Shown: piece by piece, positions 17,200 through 25,840 of the stretch
Position numbering within the stretch: position 1 is the first letter of the stretch
How the letters are laid out: every line of letters starts with the position of its first letter
Assembly (NCBI GenBank): GCA_963665155.2
Contig: CAXXFI010000001.1
Coordinates: forward strand, 310,001-374,000
Length of the DNA: 64,000 nt
From: UBA1141 sp963665155
GTDB taxonomy: Bacteria > Chloroflexota > Dehalococcoidia > Lucifugimonadales > UBA3495
Direction: 5' to 3'
Notes under the pieces: model-generated
What the model saw: the letters and a program-made list of their open reading frames with translations, nothing else
Told to the model about the DNA's origin: nothing
Database searches by the model: none
Position numbers and translations under genes: made by a program

Positions 17200-17724
17200 C
17201 TAACCACCGTAGTTGAGGTTGTGGTCCCTCATCAAAATGGCTGGGTCTTCACTTCTGACGCCAGCTTCCAGAACCTCGCCCACGAACAAAGTATGATCAC
17301 CCAAAGCGACCTCTCCAACCACCTTGCATTCCCACCATGCGGGGGAGTTGGCTAGCAGTGCGCAACCGGTTTCCGGACCAGCCACGAACGCTTGACCGCC
17401 GATGGAATCACCATCCCTTTCGTGGCTCTTGAAGAAATTGAATGCCAGGTCGAGTTGGTCATTGCTGATTACGTTCATGGCGAATACGCCCGTATCCTTA
17501 ATGTGCTGGTGGCTGCTGGAATCGGCTTTTACACCTACCGCCACCAACGGAGGAGAGAAAGACGTTTGGGTTACCCAGTTTACGGTTGCTGCGCCGATAT
17601 CTTGGCCTTCCTGAGACCTGGAGGTGAGAACGAACATGCCATAGGGAATCATGCGGAGCGCAGTTTCTTCGAAGCTTCGTCCATGGAACCACTCCTTTGG
17701 CCCTGGTGATAATTTTTGGTTCAA
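17200..17724 (-). CDS. Flavin reductase (FMN-binding split barrel)
   Basis: 174 residues, a complete flavin-reductase-like domain. MIPYGMFVLTSRSQEGQDIG near residue 26 and AATVNWVTQTSFSPPLVAVG form the flavin-binding core; later come VFAMNVISNDQLDLAFNFF and CKVVGEVALGDHTLFVGEVL, typical of the HpaC/flavoredoxin-like family. It probably reduces FMN with NAD(P)H for a partner monooxygenase; the LLM enzyme at 14.9-16.0 kb on the same strand is the natural candidate, though 1.2 kb lies between them. The frame starts at a TTG (17724) without an obvious ribosome-binding site, so the exact start is uncertain. Confidence 0.85.
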   Translation of the reverse strand: MNQKLSPGPKEWFHGRSFEETALRMIPYGMFVLTSRSQEGQDIGAATVNWVTQTSFSPPLVAVGVKADSSSHQHIKDTGVFAMNVISNDQLDLAFNFFKSHERDGDSIGGQAFVAGPETGCALLANSPAWWECKVVGEVALGDHTLFVGEVLEAGVRSEDPAILMRDHNLNYGG

Positions 17725-18206
17725 CCCCTTACACTTCGGGTTAATCCCTTACCTGGAGCACTCGCTAATTATGGAATCCAGCATAATAAGACAAGAATTA
17801 GTATGCCGCACACGCGATTCGATTGGATTTAATAAATAATGGTCCGCACTGCAACCTGGGTCGGTTGTACATTGCTAAATATTATTAGTTTCTAGTAAGA
17901 ATAGTTATGATAATCAGACCGTATTTTTGCCATGAGAGCAGCGGTGGATGCGATAGTGAGAATCATCAGCTGGTTAAACTCCTGGGAGCTAATAACTGGG
18001 AGCTAATAATCAGGAGTAGCTATTATTTACAGTGGACTTAGCTCGGATAATCCAGGTTAAATCCCCTGGATTCCAAGTGGTTTGAAGACCGTGTCCAATT
18101 TGTGGCGCAGCCATCGCGGGTCGCCAAGTTATCGCTTCCGAAGAGGTTTCGCAACGTAGATCCATCCGGGAAGATTAAATATCGGTGAAGCATAAATGAG
18201 GAAGAT
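17725..18206. other. Intergenic region before the cytochrome c lipoprotein
   Basis: AT-rich, no gene seen. It contains a short direct repeat (GGGAGCTAATAA, two copies near 17986-18008) and should hold the divergent promoters of the flavin reductase (minus) and the cytochrome lipoprotein (plus). Confidence 0.4.
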
Positions 18207-18212
18207 TTGTTC

Positions 18213-19223
18213 ATGAAGCTTTCAAAGCAAATAGGTTTAGGTCTCATCTTGTTGTCGATACTTGCGGCCTGCGGTGGGGCGGCCAGTGCGACGCCTGAAA
18301 ATTTATCGGATCCCACTGCGGCTCCGGCGCCCACTGCGACTATTGAAACACTGCCGGTTGGCCATCAATTGTTCATTACGAAAGGATGTGCGGCATGCCA
18401 CGGTCAGGCTGTCGAAGGTTCTGCGATAGCCCCCGCTCTGGGAGGACATTCGGGGAATCAGGTAAGGCGGCAGGTTCGTGCGCCGCTGGGCCTCATGCCC
18501 ATTTTTCCGCCATCAAATATTTCCAACGAGGAGCTAGCTGAAATCGCCGAGTTTATAGAATCGCTGAGTGGCGAACACGCTCATCAAGCGCCCGCCGCCA
18601 AAGCAGACGCATCGGCCCAACACCACTGGATGGCCCTGTTTGCGTTGGAAGACGGACAATCCTCAGAAGCGGCCCACCATATCAACCACGTGATCGGCTT
18701 GGTGGAAGGTGAGCATCTGGCCCGTATGCAAGAGGCGATTCAGGCGATGGAAAGCGAAAACCTACACGATGCCGAGCACATCATTGAGTCTATGATCGCT
18801 GGAACGGCGGCTCCGGATGTCACTGGTCCGGAAATGCACCTCCGCTTAGCAGCGTCTTCTTCGGTCGTAGAAAACATTGAGGACGCGATTCATCACCTGG
18901 AGCATTACGCTGAGTTGGTGGATTCTGGTTCCCCTGAGTCTGCAATTGCCCACAGGGCGATGGAGTTACTAGCGGGTGGGGATTTGTCAGATGCGGAACA
19001 CGAGATTTCAGCACTCCTAGGCGAAGAAAATGAGGAACATTCCGGTGCCGGAGAGGCGGACGAACACGCCGATGAACATGCCGATGGTGACGCCGGAGAG
19101 GCGGACGAACATGGGGATGAAAATGCCGATGGCGACGCCGGAGAAGCCGACGATCCCGGGGATGAACATGCCGATGGTAGCGCTGGAGAAGCGGACGAAC
19201 ACGGCGATGAACATGAAGAGTAA
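18213..19223 (+). CDS. Cytochrome c lipoprotein with acidic His-rich tail
   Basis: 336 residues from ATG 18213, which has GAGGAAG upstream at good spacing; a TTG two codons earlier is less likely. Lipobox LSILAAC gives a predicted lipid-anchored Cys. Residues about 45-120 form a class I cytochrome c domain (GCAACHGQ; axial Met probably in LGLMPIFPP). Residues about 130-270 are helical and unusually rich in His and Glu (EAAHHINHVIGLVEGEHLAR; EDAIHHLEHYAELVDSG). The last 70 residues are tandem 15-residue repeats of type ADGDAGEADEHGDEN, strongly acidic. It likely carries electrons outside the membrane, possibly to the caa3 oxidase; the tail may bind divalent metals. Both roles are inference. 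Confidence 0.85.
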   Translation: MKLSKQIGLGLILLSILAACGGAASATPENLSDPTAAPAPTATIETLPVGHQLFITKGCAACHGQAVEGSAIAPALGGHSGNQVRRQVRAPLGLMPIFPPSNISNEELAEIAEFIESLSGEHAHQAPAAKADASAQHHWMALFALEDGQSSEAAHHINHVIGLVEGEHLARMQEAIQAMESENLHDAEHIIESMIAGTAAPDVTGPEMHLRLAASSSVVENIEDAIHHLEHYAELVDSGSPESAIAHRAMELLAGGDLSDAEHEISALLGEENEEHSGAGEADEHADEHADGDAGEADEHGDENADGDAGEADDPGDEHADGSAGEADEHGDEHEE

Positions 19224-19254
19224 GGCGGTCCTGAATGGGCCGGAGGGCAGGGAT

Positions 19255-20244
19255 ATGTCCAAACGATTTTGCGATCGGTTTTGCGAATTCGTGCACTAGC
19301 GTTTGATGCGCTTATGTTCGGTGTTCGAAGCCATGTGCGACCTTACCCGCCACGCTAAGTGGGCCCACCATCCCATCGACATAAAGGCTGGCCAGGAAGG
19401 TCCTCCGACCGTGGGGAGTACTTAAATATCCTCTGAAAAAGAGGCGACGTCAGACCGACTGACCATCACTGAGTTGGGCCGGGAGATGGGGCCGGGAGAT
19501 GGGGCCGGGAGATGGGGCCGGGAGATGGGGCCGGGAGATGGATGGGGCCGGGAGATGGAGCCGGGAGATGGAGCCGGGAGATGGAGCCGGGAGATGGAGC
19601 CGGGAGATGGAGCCGGGAGATGGAGCCGGGAGATGGAGCCGGGAGATGGAGCCGGGAGATGGAGCCGGGAGATGGAGCCGGGAGATGGAGCCGGGAGATG
19701 GAGCCGGGAGATGGAGCCGGGAGATGGAGCCGGATGGAGCCGGGAGATGGAGCCGGGAGATGGAGCCGGGAGATGGAGCCGGGAGATGGAGCCGGGAGAT
19801 GGAGCCGGGAGATGGAGCCGGGAGATGGAGCCGGGAGATGGAGCCGGGAGATGGAGCCGGATGGAGCCGGGAGATGGAGCCGGGAGATGGAGCCGGGAGA
19901 CGGTAGATGGAGCCGGTAGATGGAGCCGGTAGATGGAGCCGGGAGATGGAGCCGGGAGATGGAGCCGGGAGAAATATTCAGGCTCCACACGGTAATGAAC
20001 CGCGGCATGGGCTGGGAGTTTGACTTTTGGGTGACGTCTACTCCTGAAGGGGAAGGCACCATGGTGACTCGTACTGCCAAAGTCGTCAAGTCCCCCCATC
20101 TTCATGCTGCCAATGCGTCTCTTAATGCCTTTGGCAGGGTCGATGTATGACAAGAAGCTGCTGAACAATATGAATATTGACTTGGAATTTGAGGCTAATT
20201 CCTGGCTTTCGGCCTTGGCGTCCAAAGCTAGTTTCCAGCCGTAG
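19255..20244 (+). pseudogene. SRPBCC-domain gene destroyed by a 12-bp minisatellite
   Basis: Before the repeat, the plus strand reads VFEAMCDLTRHAKWAHHP, then IDIKAGQEGPPTVGST, a TAA at 19423, then ISSEKEATSDRLTITEL. After it comes PGEIFRLHTVMNRGMGWEF, then TPEGEGTMVTRTAKVVK, and in the next frame PPIFMLPMRLLMPLAG and KKLLNNMNIDLE. Together these give the order of a START/SRPBCC (polyketide-cyclase-like) protein of about 150 residues. It is broken by one stop, about 500 bp of GAGCCGGGAGAT repeats, and a frame change at a C6 run near 20093. The 5' end is also eroded (a TAG at 19297). The former product would have been a small cytosolic ligand-binding protein. Confidence 0.65.
19476..19972 (+). 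repeat. 12-bp minisatellite, about 40 units
   Basis: The unit is GAGCCGGGAGAT, repeated for about 500 bp. The first units carry GGGGCC in place of GGAGCC, a few near the end have GGTAGA, and two units are shortened to GAGCCGGAT, which changes reading frame. The strand is very purine-rich (runs of GGG and GGAG). It lies inside the SRPBCC pseudogene, and the seed unit GAGCCGGGAGA is recognisable at the junction with its downstream coding part. Confidence 0.95.
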
Positions 20245-20380
20245 CTTGCAATGGTACTTGGTTTCCTGGTATGGAAGTTTGCAAGAGCGAGGTGTTTGTA
20301 TTGAGCAAAGTAGGGTCCGACGTTTTAGCGCCGGACCCTTCTTACTTGCTGGGAGTGTACGATTTGGCAACTACGGCGAT

Positions 20381-20944
20381 TTACACCATAGCCTCCACCT
20401 CGAAGGTCACCTCGCGGTTGGACAACGGGCAGTCGCAGGAAATTTCTTCCGGCATCTCCTTTCCTGAAGATTGGTACATTGCCCGAAAAGCTTCGGCGGC
20501 GGCTGCGCAGATGGGACGGGATAGATTGCCCTGGCTGTCCAGCACCCAGGTGTTGCCAGGCAAGAAACCGTGGGCGCATCCTCCGCGCACGCTAGTTACC
20601 CGCAGCCTGGTTGGAGTCTTGGGCACCAAGGGTACCGTGTCCACCCACTCTATTCCTTCGGTTATCGCCGCCGCCGCTGCCGCTTCTACGCTTAGCTTCC
20701 CTGGCTGTGTAGCTAGCTGGCCGACCGTTTGACTGACCGCTTGGCTAACGGTTTCTCGGGCGGTCAGGGTGGTGTAGGCTCCCAGGGCCATTATCCCTGA
20801 GAAAACCCCCGGCAAGATTCCGATCTGCCCGGCGACTTCCGGTTTGTTCATCGCCAGGAATGCGATGGCCACTGCTGCCGGTATGGCGAGCGCGGCCAGC
20901 ATTACGGGAATCCAGTTGAATGAGGGATTTATCTGCGTTTTCAT
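20381..20944 (-). CDS. Membrane-anchored TIGR04076-family protein
   Basis: 187 residues. Two hydrophobic segments near the N-terminus (WIPVMLAALAIPAAVAIAFL; IGILPGVFSGIMALGAYTTL) are followed by an Ala/Gln-rich linker. The C-terminal domain of about 80 residues (RLRVTSVRGGCAHGFLPGNT, PICAAAAEAF, SCDCPLSNREVTFEV) matches the TIGR04076 family, whose conserved Cys are present. That family is usually a stand-alone small protein of unknown function; the membrane anchor is an added feature. GGGAGGAGG lies upstream of the ATG. Confidence 0.75.
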   Translation of the reverse strand: MKTQINPSFNWIPVMLAALAIPAAVAIAFLAMNKPEVAGQIGILPGVFSGIMALGAYTTLTARETVSQAVSQTVGQLATQPGKLSVEAAAAAAITEGIEWVDTVPLVPKTPTRLRVTSVRGGCAHGFLPGNTWVLDSQGNLSRPICAAAAEAFRAMYQSSGKEMPEEISCDCPLSNREVTFEVEAMV

Positions 20945-21113
20945 AGCATCCTCCTCCCTTAGAGTTTCCTTATATATTGTCGAGATTTATTGCTCAGATG
21001 CTTATTATCCTGTTTGACTCCCTGCCCAGATAGGGCCGAAGCTCCTTGGCTTGATTGCCATACGGCCTAGTTGCGGCATTTTTCACAAACCCCAGGGGCT
21101 TTTGGGGAGGAAT

Positions 21114-24100
21114 TTACTGCCAGTTTTTGGCCTTGGGCAAGTGCCTTGCTCCCTGAATATTCCCCGCATGTTTCGCGACTATATTCATGGTGCCGTCCCT
21201 CCGGGAAACTTCTCCCCGCACTATCACAACGGGTTCTTTCAGCACCATCCGATACCGTAGAAATATCTTGGGCCATACTATTATGGGTATGTGGCCGAAC
21301 TCGTCCTCTAGAGTAAGGAATACTGCCTTGCCCAAGGGCCGTTGGCGGCGGATTATCAGCCCGGCCACGCTAACCTCTTCACCGTCGGGCAGGCCTGAAA
21401 CCTCCGGGCTGGTCAATACTCCCGAGGGAAGGTGAGGCCGCAGCAGTGCCATTAAGTGCCCTTGAGGATGGAGGCCCAGAGTGCGGTATTCATCCATCAT
21501 GATCTCCCACTGGTCTTGGGGAGGCAGCTCGGCCATGTCTTGCTCTACGGGCAGAGGAAGGGCCAACTGAATGCCAGCGTGCTTAGCTTGCCCGTGCTTA
21601 GCCCGTCCGTGCTTAGCCTGTATAGGACGGTAGCGTAGACCCACCTCCCACAGGGTTGTTCTGCGGTCCGGAATTGTGTAGGCTGGTCGTTCGACAAGCT
21701 CAGGATGAGCGGGTTTGATGGATGCGCCATGAAGAGGTTCGGCAACGCTATTTTGTGGGGGCGGTTCGCCTTGGTCAGTTGGGGCACCTACGCTGGTGGC
21801 AGGGGTGCCGGAATCCCCCCAACCCCCCTTTACCAAAGGGGGGCTAAGTAGGGTCTTTTCACGGGCAGGTTCGCGAATCGTTTCTACGCTGTCGGCCTGT
21901 ACAGTGTCGGCAGGGTCGACGAAATCCCCTCCGGGCCTCTTTTTATATAGACCTCCTGTAGCCCCCCTTTCGTAAAGGGGGGTCGGGGGGATTTCGTCTG
22001 TTCGCCGTGAGCCTGCTAAAGGATGGCCGCTTGGGCCTTGTTTGGTGGTTTGCGTAAGCGAATCGAAAGCGCCAGCGGCCACCAAGTTTTCGATGGCTTG
22101 CCGCAGCAATCCGGTGCGCTCCATAGCGTCGGCCAGGCTGCTGAATAGCTCGCCTTGTTCTCTGGCTTGAACGATGGATGCTGCTGCGGTATCGCCCACG
22201 CTCCGCACCATCGAGAGCCCCAACAACACAGACTCGTCTTTGATAACGCACTTTTCCATGCTTATGTTTATGTCTGGGTTGAGCACTGGAATGCCGTGAC
22301 GCCTGGCGTCTTCTTTCAATGTTTCGGTGTTGTAGAATCCCATGGGTTGCTGGTTGAAGATGGCTACGAAGAACTCCAGCGGATAGTAATACTTGAGCCA
22401 GGCCATGTGGTAGGCGGTCACACCGAAGGCGAAGGCGTGGGACTCGGGGAACATGTAGTGGCCGTTGAACTTCTTGAATATTCTTTCGGCGGCCTCTTGG
22501 GGCACGCCCAGTGCGTCGGCGCCCTGCCGGAACTTTTCCCAGTAGAAGGTGATGAGGCCTTCATTGTGCTTACGGATGAAAGCCCGGCGGAGTTGGTCGG
22601 CCTCTACGGCGCTGAACCCGGCCACGTCCATGGCCAGTTGGTTCACTTGGTCCTGAAAGAGGATGATCCCCAGGGTGCGCTCCAAGGCCCGCCGTTCTAG
22701 GTGGTGGTCGTAGTCCCAGGCTGCGTTAAAGGCGCGCCGCTGGATGAACTGGGTTACGCCGTCGTTGGCGCCCACGCCGGGCCGCACCGCTCCCACCTCA
22801 TAGGCCATGTCGGTTAGGTTCCGGGGCTTGATGCGTGGGGTGGTCTGCATCTGAGCCGCCGATTCCACCTGGAAGATGCCGATGGTGTCGGCTTGGTGCA
22901 TCATCTCGTACACCGCTTGGTCATCAAAGTCGATGCGGCTAAGGTCGATGTAGTGGCCCTCCCGCTCTTCTATGAGGAGCAGGGCTTCTTGCATCTGGGA
23001 CAAAGCGCCCAAGGCTAGGAAGTCGATTTTTACGAAGCCGGCTTGGTCGATGCTGTCCTTATCCCAGTGGCAGATGTAGCGGTCTGCGATGGCCGACTGC
23101 TGCACCGGCACCATGTCGGTGAGGGGGGAGGAGCTTATGATCATCCCGCCGGGATGTTGGGCCAGGTACTTGGGGAACCCGTCCAATTGGCATGCCAAAT
23201 CGATGAGGTCTCGCCACACAGGGGCGTCCACCTTATCTCTAAATTCGGGTAGGGTCAGCATCTCGATTTGCAGGCTCTTGGCGCTGTGAGAGTCCACCCG
23301 CTTGGCCAGCTTATCCACTTCCTGATGGGGAAGCCCCAATGCTTTCCCCAAGTCCCGAATGGCTCCCTTCATCTTGTAGGTGCTGATCATACCAGTGAGG
23401 GTGGCGTGGTCCCAGCCCCACTTCTCATGCACCCGCTTGATCAGTTCCTCTCGGATGTTGCGGGGAAAGTCCAGGTCTATGTCGGGCACCGACCCCATGT
23501 CGTCGGACAAAAAACGGTCCAGCGAAAGGTTGAACTCTAAAGGGTCTATGTGGGAGAGGCCTATCAGGTAACCCACGAGCATAGCCACCGATGAGCCCCG
23601 GCCCCTCCCCGGCGGGCGCTCTTCCAAGGGTATTTCAGCGTCGCTCAACCCCAACTCGATCATTATCTGGCGGCCCATCTGGATGATGTCGTAATAGATA
23701 AGTAGGAACCCCGCCAGGTTATGCCTTTGGATTAAGCGGAACTCTTCTTTGAGCCGGGCCTCCACTCTTTCTGTGACGCTGCCGTAGCGGCGCACGGCGG
23801 CCTGGCGGCACAGGTCTTCCAGGTGGGTCTGGGGGGTGAAGCCTTCGGGCACCGGGTAATCGGGAAACTGGTAGTTCAGGTCTCTGGTAAGGTCGAAGGA
23901 GCAGCGGGCGGCTATCTTCACCGTGTTTTCGATGGCCTCCGGGCATTCTTGAAAGAGGGCGAGCATTTCTTCAGCGGATTTCAGATGAAACTGGCTGCTG
24001 GGGCGGCGCTCTGGGTGGGTTTCCTCCAGGCTCTGGTTGTGGCTGATGGCCACCAAGGCATCTTGGAGGCGGTGGCGCTCCGGGACGTGGTAGTGGACGT

Positions 24101-24701
24101 TGTTGGTGGCCACCACTCCTATATCCAACTTGCGTGCCAACTGGATAAGGCGCCGGTTGCGCTGGGTATCGCCTTGGACCAGGTTTTGCTGTAGCTCGAC
24201 AAAAACGTTTTCTGCGCCGAACCAGTCCAGGTATTGCTCCAGGGTCTCTTGGGCCTCCTGCTGGTTTTTGAATGATTGGTTTTTGGATGATGGCGAAGGA
24301 TCGGCCAACAAACCGGAGAGCGCTCCTTTCCGGCATCCTGTGAGCAGGATCAATCCTCCTGCCAACTCAGGCAAGTAGCGTGGGTCCAGTCTGGGATTCC
24401 GTCGGTCGCTGGCGATGTGGGAGTAGGAGAGGAGGTTGCACAGGTTCCGGTAACCTTGCTGCGTCTCGGCCAGCAAGGTCAGGTGGGAGCCATCTTTAAG
24501 GGTGACCTCGGCACCGGTAATTGCTTGCATGCCCACGGTGTGGGCGACTTGGGCGAAGTGCATGGCCCCGCAAAGATTGTCGTGGTCGGTTAGGGCCAAG
24601 GCTTGATGGCCCAGTTCTTTGGCGCGCACCAAGAGCTCCTCCACCGAGGAGGCACCTTCCTGGAAAGAGTAGTTGCTGTGGCAATGGAGTTCGGCGTACA
24701 T
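21114..24701 (-). CDS. dnaE2: Error-prone DNA polymerase III alpha (DnaE2)
   Basis: 1195 residues. PHP domain at the N-terminus (YAELHCHSNYSFQEGASSVE, ALALTDHDNLCGAMHF), polymerase core with RPPGRGRGSSVAMLVGY and the catalytic aspartates in VPDIDLDFP, IGIFQVESAAQM, then an OB-fold (VSVAGLIIRRQRPLGKAVFL). The lack of the C-terminal tau-binding region and the presence of imuB nearby indicate DnaE2 rather than the replicative enzyme. Between about residues 895 and 1000 is a foreign-looking insert containing two in-frame palindromic repeats (EIPPTPLYERGATGG; LLSPPLVKGGWGD) and a third repeat-type peptide (PELVERP). It extends translesion primers with the ImuB-like partner. The insert lies between the polymerase core and the OB-fold and may be a tolerated loop. 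Confidence 0.93.
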   Translation of the reverse strand: MYAELHCHSNYSFQEGASSVEELLVRAKELGHQALALTDHDNLCGAMHFAQVAHTVGMQAITGAEVTLKDGSHLTLLAETQQGYRNLCNLLSYSHIASDRRNPRLDPRYLPELAGGLILLTGCRKGALSGLLADPSPSSKNQSFKNQQEAQETLEQYLDWFGAENVFVELQQNLVQGDTQRNRRLIQLARKLDIGVVATNNVHYHVPERHRLQDALVAISHNQSLEETHPERRPSSQFHLKSAEEMLALFQECPEAIENTVKIAARCSFDLTRDLNYQFPDYPVPEGFTPQTHLEDLCRQAAVRRYGSVTERVEARLKEEFRLIQRHNLAGFLLIYYDIIQMGRQIMIELGLSDAEIPLEERPPGRGRGSSVAMLVGYLIGLSHIDPLEFNLSLDRFLSDDMGSVPDIDLDFPRNIREELIKRVHEKWGWDHATLTGMISTYKMKGAIRDLGKALGLPHQEVDKLAKRVDSHSAKSLQIEMLTLPEFRDKVDAPVWRDLIDLACQLDGFPKYLAQHPGGMIISSSPLTDMVPVQQSAIADRYICHWDKDSIDQAGFVKIDFLALGALSQMQEALLLIEEREGHYIDLSRIDFDDQAVYEMMHQADTIGIFQVESAAQMQTTPRIKPRNLTDMAYEVGAVRPGVGANDGVTQFIQRRAFNAAWDYDHHLERRALERTLGIILFQDQVNQLAMDVAGFSAVEADQLRRAFIRKHNEGLITFYWEKFRQGADALGVPQEAAERIFKKFNGHYMFPESHAFAFGVTAYHMAWLKYYYPLEFFVAIFNQQPMGFYNTETLKEDARRHGIPVLNPDINISMEKCVIKDESVLLGLSMVRSVGDTAAASIVQAREQGELFSSLADAMERTGLLRQAIENLVAAGAFDSLTQTTKQGPSGHPLAGSRRTDEIPPTPLYERGATGGLYKKRPGGDFVDPADTVQADSVETIREPAREKTLLSPPLVKGGWGDSGTPATSVGAPTDQGEPPPQNSVAEPLHGASIKPAHPELVERPAYTIPDRRTTLWEVGLRYRPIQAKHGRAKHGQAKHAGIQLALPLPVEQDMAELPPQDQWEIMMDEYRTLGLHPQGHLMALLRPHLPSGVLTSPEVSGLPDGEEVSVAGLIIRRQRPLGKAVFLTLEDEFGHIPIIVWPKIFLRYRMVLKEPVVIVRGEVSRRDGTMNIVAKHAGNIQGARHLPKAKNWQ
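21688..21712 (-). repeat. Short dispersed repeat inside dnaE2
   Basis: GTTCGACAAGCTCAGGATGA and a few flanking bases form a sequence widespread as a dispersed element in bacterial genomes. It is translated in frame in dnaE2 as HPELVERPAY. Single copy in this window. Confidence 0.45.
21813..21850. repeat. Palindromic repeat copy 1, in frame in dnaE2
   Basis: AACCCCCCTTTACCAAAGGG forms the core of a palindrome preceded by AATCCCCCC. It is read on the minus strand as SPPLVKGGWGDS within dnaE2. Confidence 0.8.
21961..21998. repeat. Palindromic repeat copy 2, in frame in dnaE2
   Basis: CCCCCCTTTCGTAAAGGGGG followed by TCGGGGGGATTTCG. It is read on the minus strand as EIPPTPLYERGA within dnaE2, in the inverse orientation to copy 1. 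Confidence 0.8.
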
Positions 24702-24735
24702 GTGTTTTGGCGTTCAGCTATCAGCGGTCCCAGTT

Positions 24736-24770
24736 CTCCCCTTTACCAAAGGGGAGTTAGAGGGGATTTT
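24736..24770. repeat. Palindromic repeat copy 3
   Basis: TCCCCTTTACCAAAGGGGA followed by GTTAGAGGGGATTTT, between dnaE2 and the DUF559 gene. It supplies the last codons of the DUF559 reading frame. Confidence 0.75.
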
Positions 24771-25161
24771 CACCCGCCGCCTCCATGTTTAGAGAATCAC
24801 GGCTCGAAGAATCAAGCAATGTCTGAAGAATCACATCCCTAACTGCTTCAAGTTCCTGCAGAATCTGAATGTTATTAAAACGGAGTATCTGCAGTCCTGC
24901 GCCTTTCAGATATGAGTCTCGCTCCGCATCGTTCTGCCTATGGGTTGAACCTAGATGCTGCGAACCGTCCACCTCCACTACCAACTTCGACCGAGGTGCG
25001 TAAAAGTCCACGATGTAGCTGCCTATTGGCTTCTGTCGGTAGAACTGAGCGTCATTAAGCTGCTTTCTGCGTAACCTTGACCACAATGTTCGCTCGCTGG
25101 GAGTCATCTCTTTGCGCAATCGGCGTGCGCTTTGTTTCAAGTTGGGGTTGTACTTGAGCAT
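24757..25161 (-). CDS. DUF559 endonuclease-like protein, copy 1
   Basis: 134 residues. The core, ERTLWSRLRRKQLNDAQFYR followed by QKPIGSYIVDFYAP and KLVVEVDGSQH, is the DUF559/Vsr-like PD-(D/E)XK fold with the D of VDF and E-x-D of VEVDG. RFNNIQILQELEAV completes the usual end of the domain. The C-terminal extension (NMEAAGENPL) is encoded partly by palindromic repeat sequence. A very similar paralogue is at 26973-27404; the two flank the imuB-like genes. DUF559 proteins are often found beside IS or repair genes, but their activity is not established. Confidence 0.8.
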   Translation of the reverse strand: MLKYNPNLKQSARRLRKEMTPSERTLWSRLRRKQLNDAQFYRQKPIGSYIVDFYAPRSKLVVEVDGSQHLGSTHRQNDAERDSYLKGAGLQILRFNNIQILQELEAVRDVILQTLLDSSSRDSLNMEAAGENPL

Positions 25162-25197
25162 TGTTGTATCCTTTCAGTGTTTCTTACGACGGGGTTA

Positions 25198-25232
25198 AAT
25201 CCCCCCTGACCCCCCTTTACGAAAGGGGGGAA
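25198..25232. repeat. Palindromic repeat copy 4
   Basis: AATCCCCCCTGA followed by CCCCCCTTTACGAAAGGGGGG, between the DUF559 gene and the heptamer repeat tract. Confidence 0.8.
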
Positions 25233-25236
25233 GTTT

Positions 25237-25411
<175 letters not shown>

Positions 25412-25414
25412 CTC

Positions 25415-25840
25415 TCACCCCCGCTGTTGGTACCACTGTCCGGTGGTTTGGTCACGGAAGAGGGTGATGCGGCGACCGTCCTCGGTGGTGACCTGGTAGT
25501 ACATCCGGACTATGGGTTTCTCTCGCCACCATTCCTCGTCGATTTTCCACATGTTGTCTATGGAGAGCACTTTTAGGCTTGGCAGCATTGGCCCTTCTTG
25601 AGATGGGGTTCTGGGAGCCGGGGTTTGGGACTGCTGCCGGACAGACTTTCCTAAAGGTTTTCCTAAAGTCTTTGAAGAAGAAGCCGGAGAGGCAGGCTTG
25701 AGCCTTGGGCCCCGTTTGGACGTGGATTTGGACAGGGTCAGAGGACGCTGGCAGGCGTCCTCTTGGACGGTGATGGGCACGGGCAAGTTTAGGGGTCGAA
25801 GGGCACCAGCGCTTGGCGTCTCTCGGGAATTCTGGACCAT
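25415..25840 (-). CDS. Detached C-terminal domain of an ImuB-like protein
   Basis: 141 residues overlapping the end of the imuB-like gene by 52 nt in another frame. LRPLNLPVPITVQEDACQRP resembles the segment that follows the polymerase-like core in ImuB proteins. The end, DEEWWREKPIVRMYYQVTT followed by TLFRDQTTGQWYQQRG, is the DEWW...YY...FRD...WY motif that normally closes ImuB-type chains. Here it is a separate reading frame joined by a low-complexity Pro/Ser/Lys stretch. It may be translationally coupled or made by frameshifting. Splitting by an old frameshift with continued use of both parts is the likely history; the exact function of the motif is unknown. Confidence 0.6.
   Translation of the reverse strand: MVQNSRETPSAGALRPLNLPVPITVQEDACQRPLTLSKSTSKRGPRLKPASPASSSKTLGKPLGKSVRQQSQTPAPRTPSQEGPMLPSLKVLSIDNMWKIDEEWWREKPIVRMYYQVTTEDGRRITLFRDQTTGQWYQQRG

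Noticed and set aside
19422..20225. Long open frames on both strands across the 12-bp minisatellite (products of type RLHLPAPSPGSIS or GDGAGRWSREMEP)
   Set aside because: They exist only because a 12-bp unit is open in several frames; there is no start context or family similarity, and the flanks read as an SRPBCC pseudogene.
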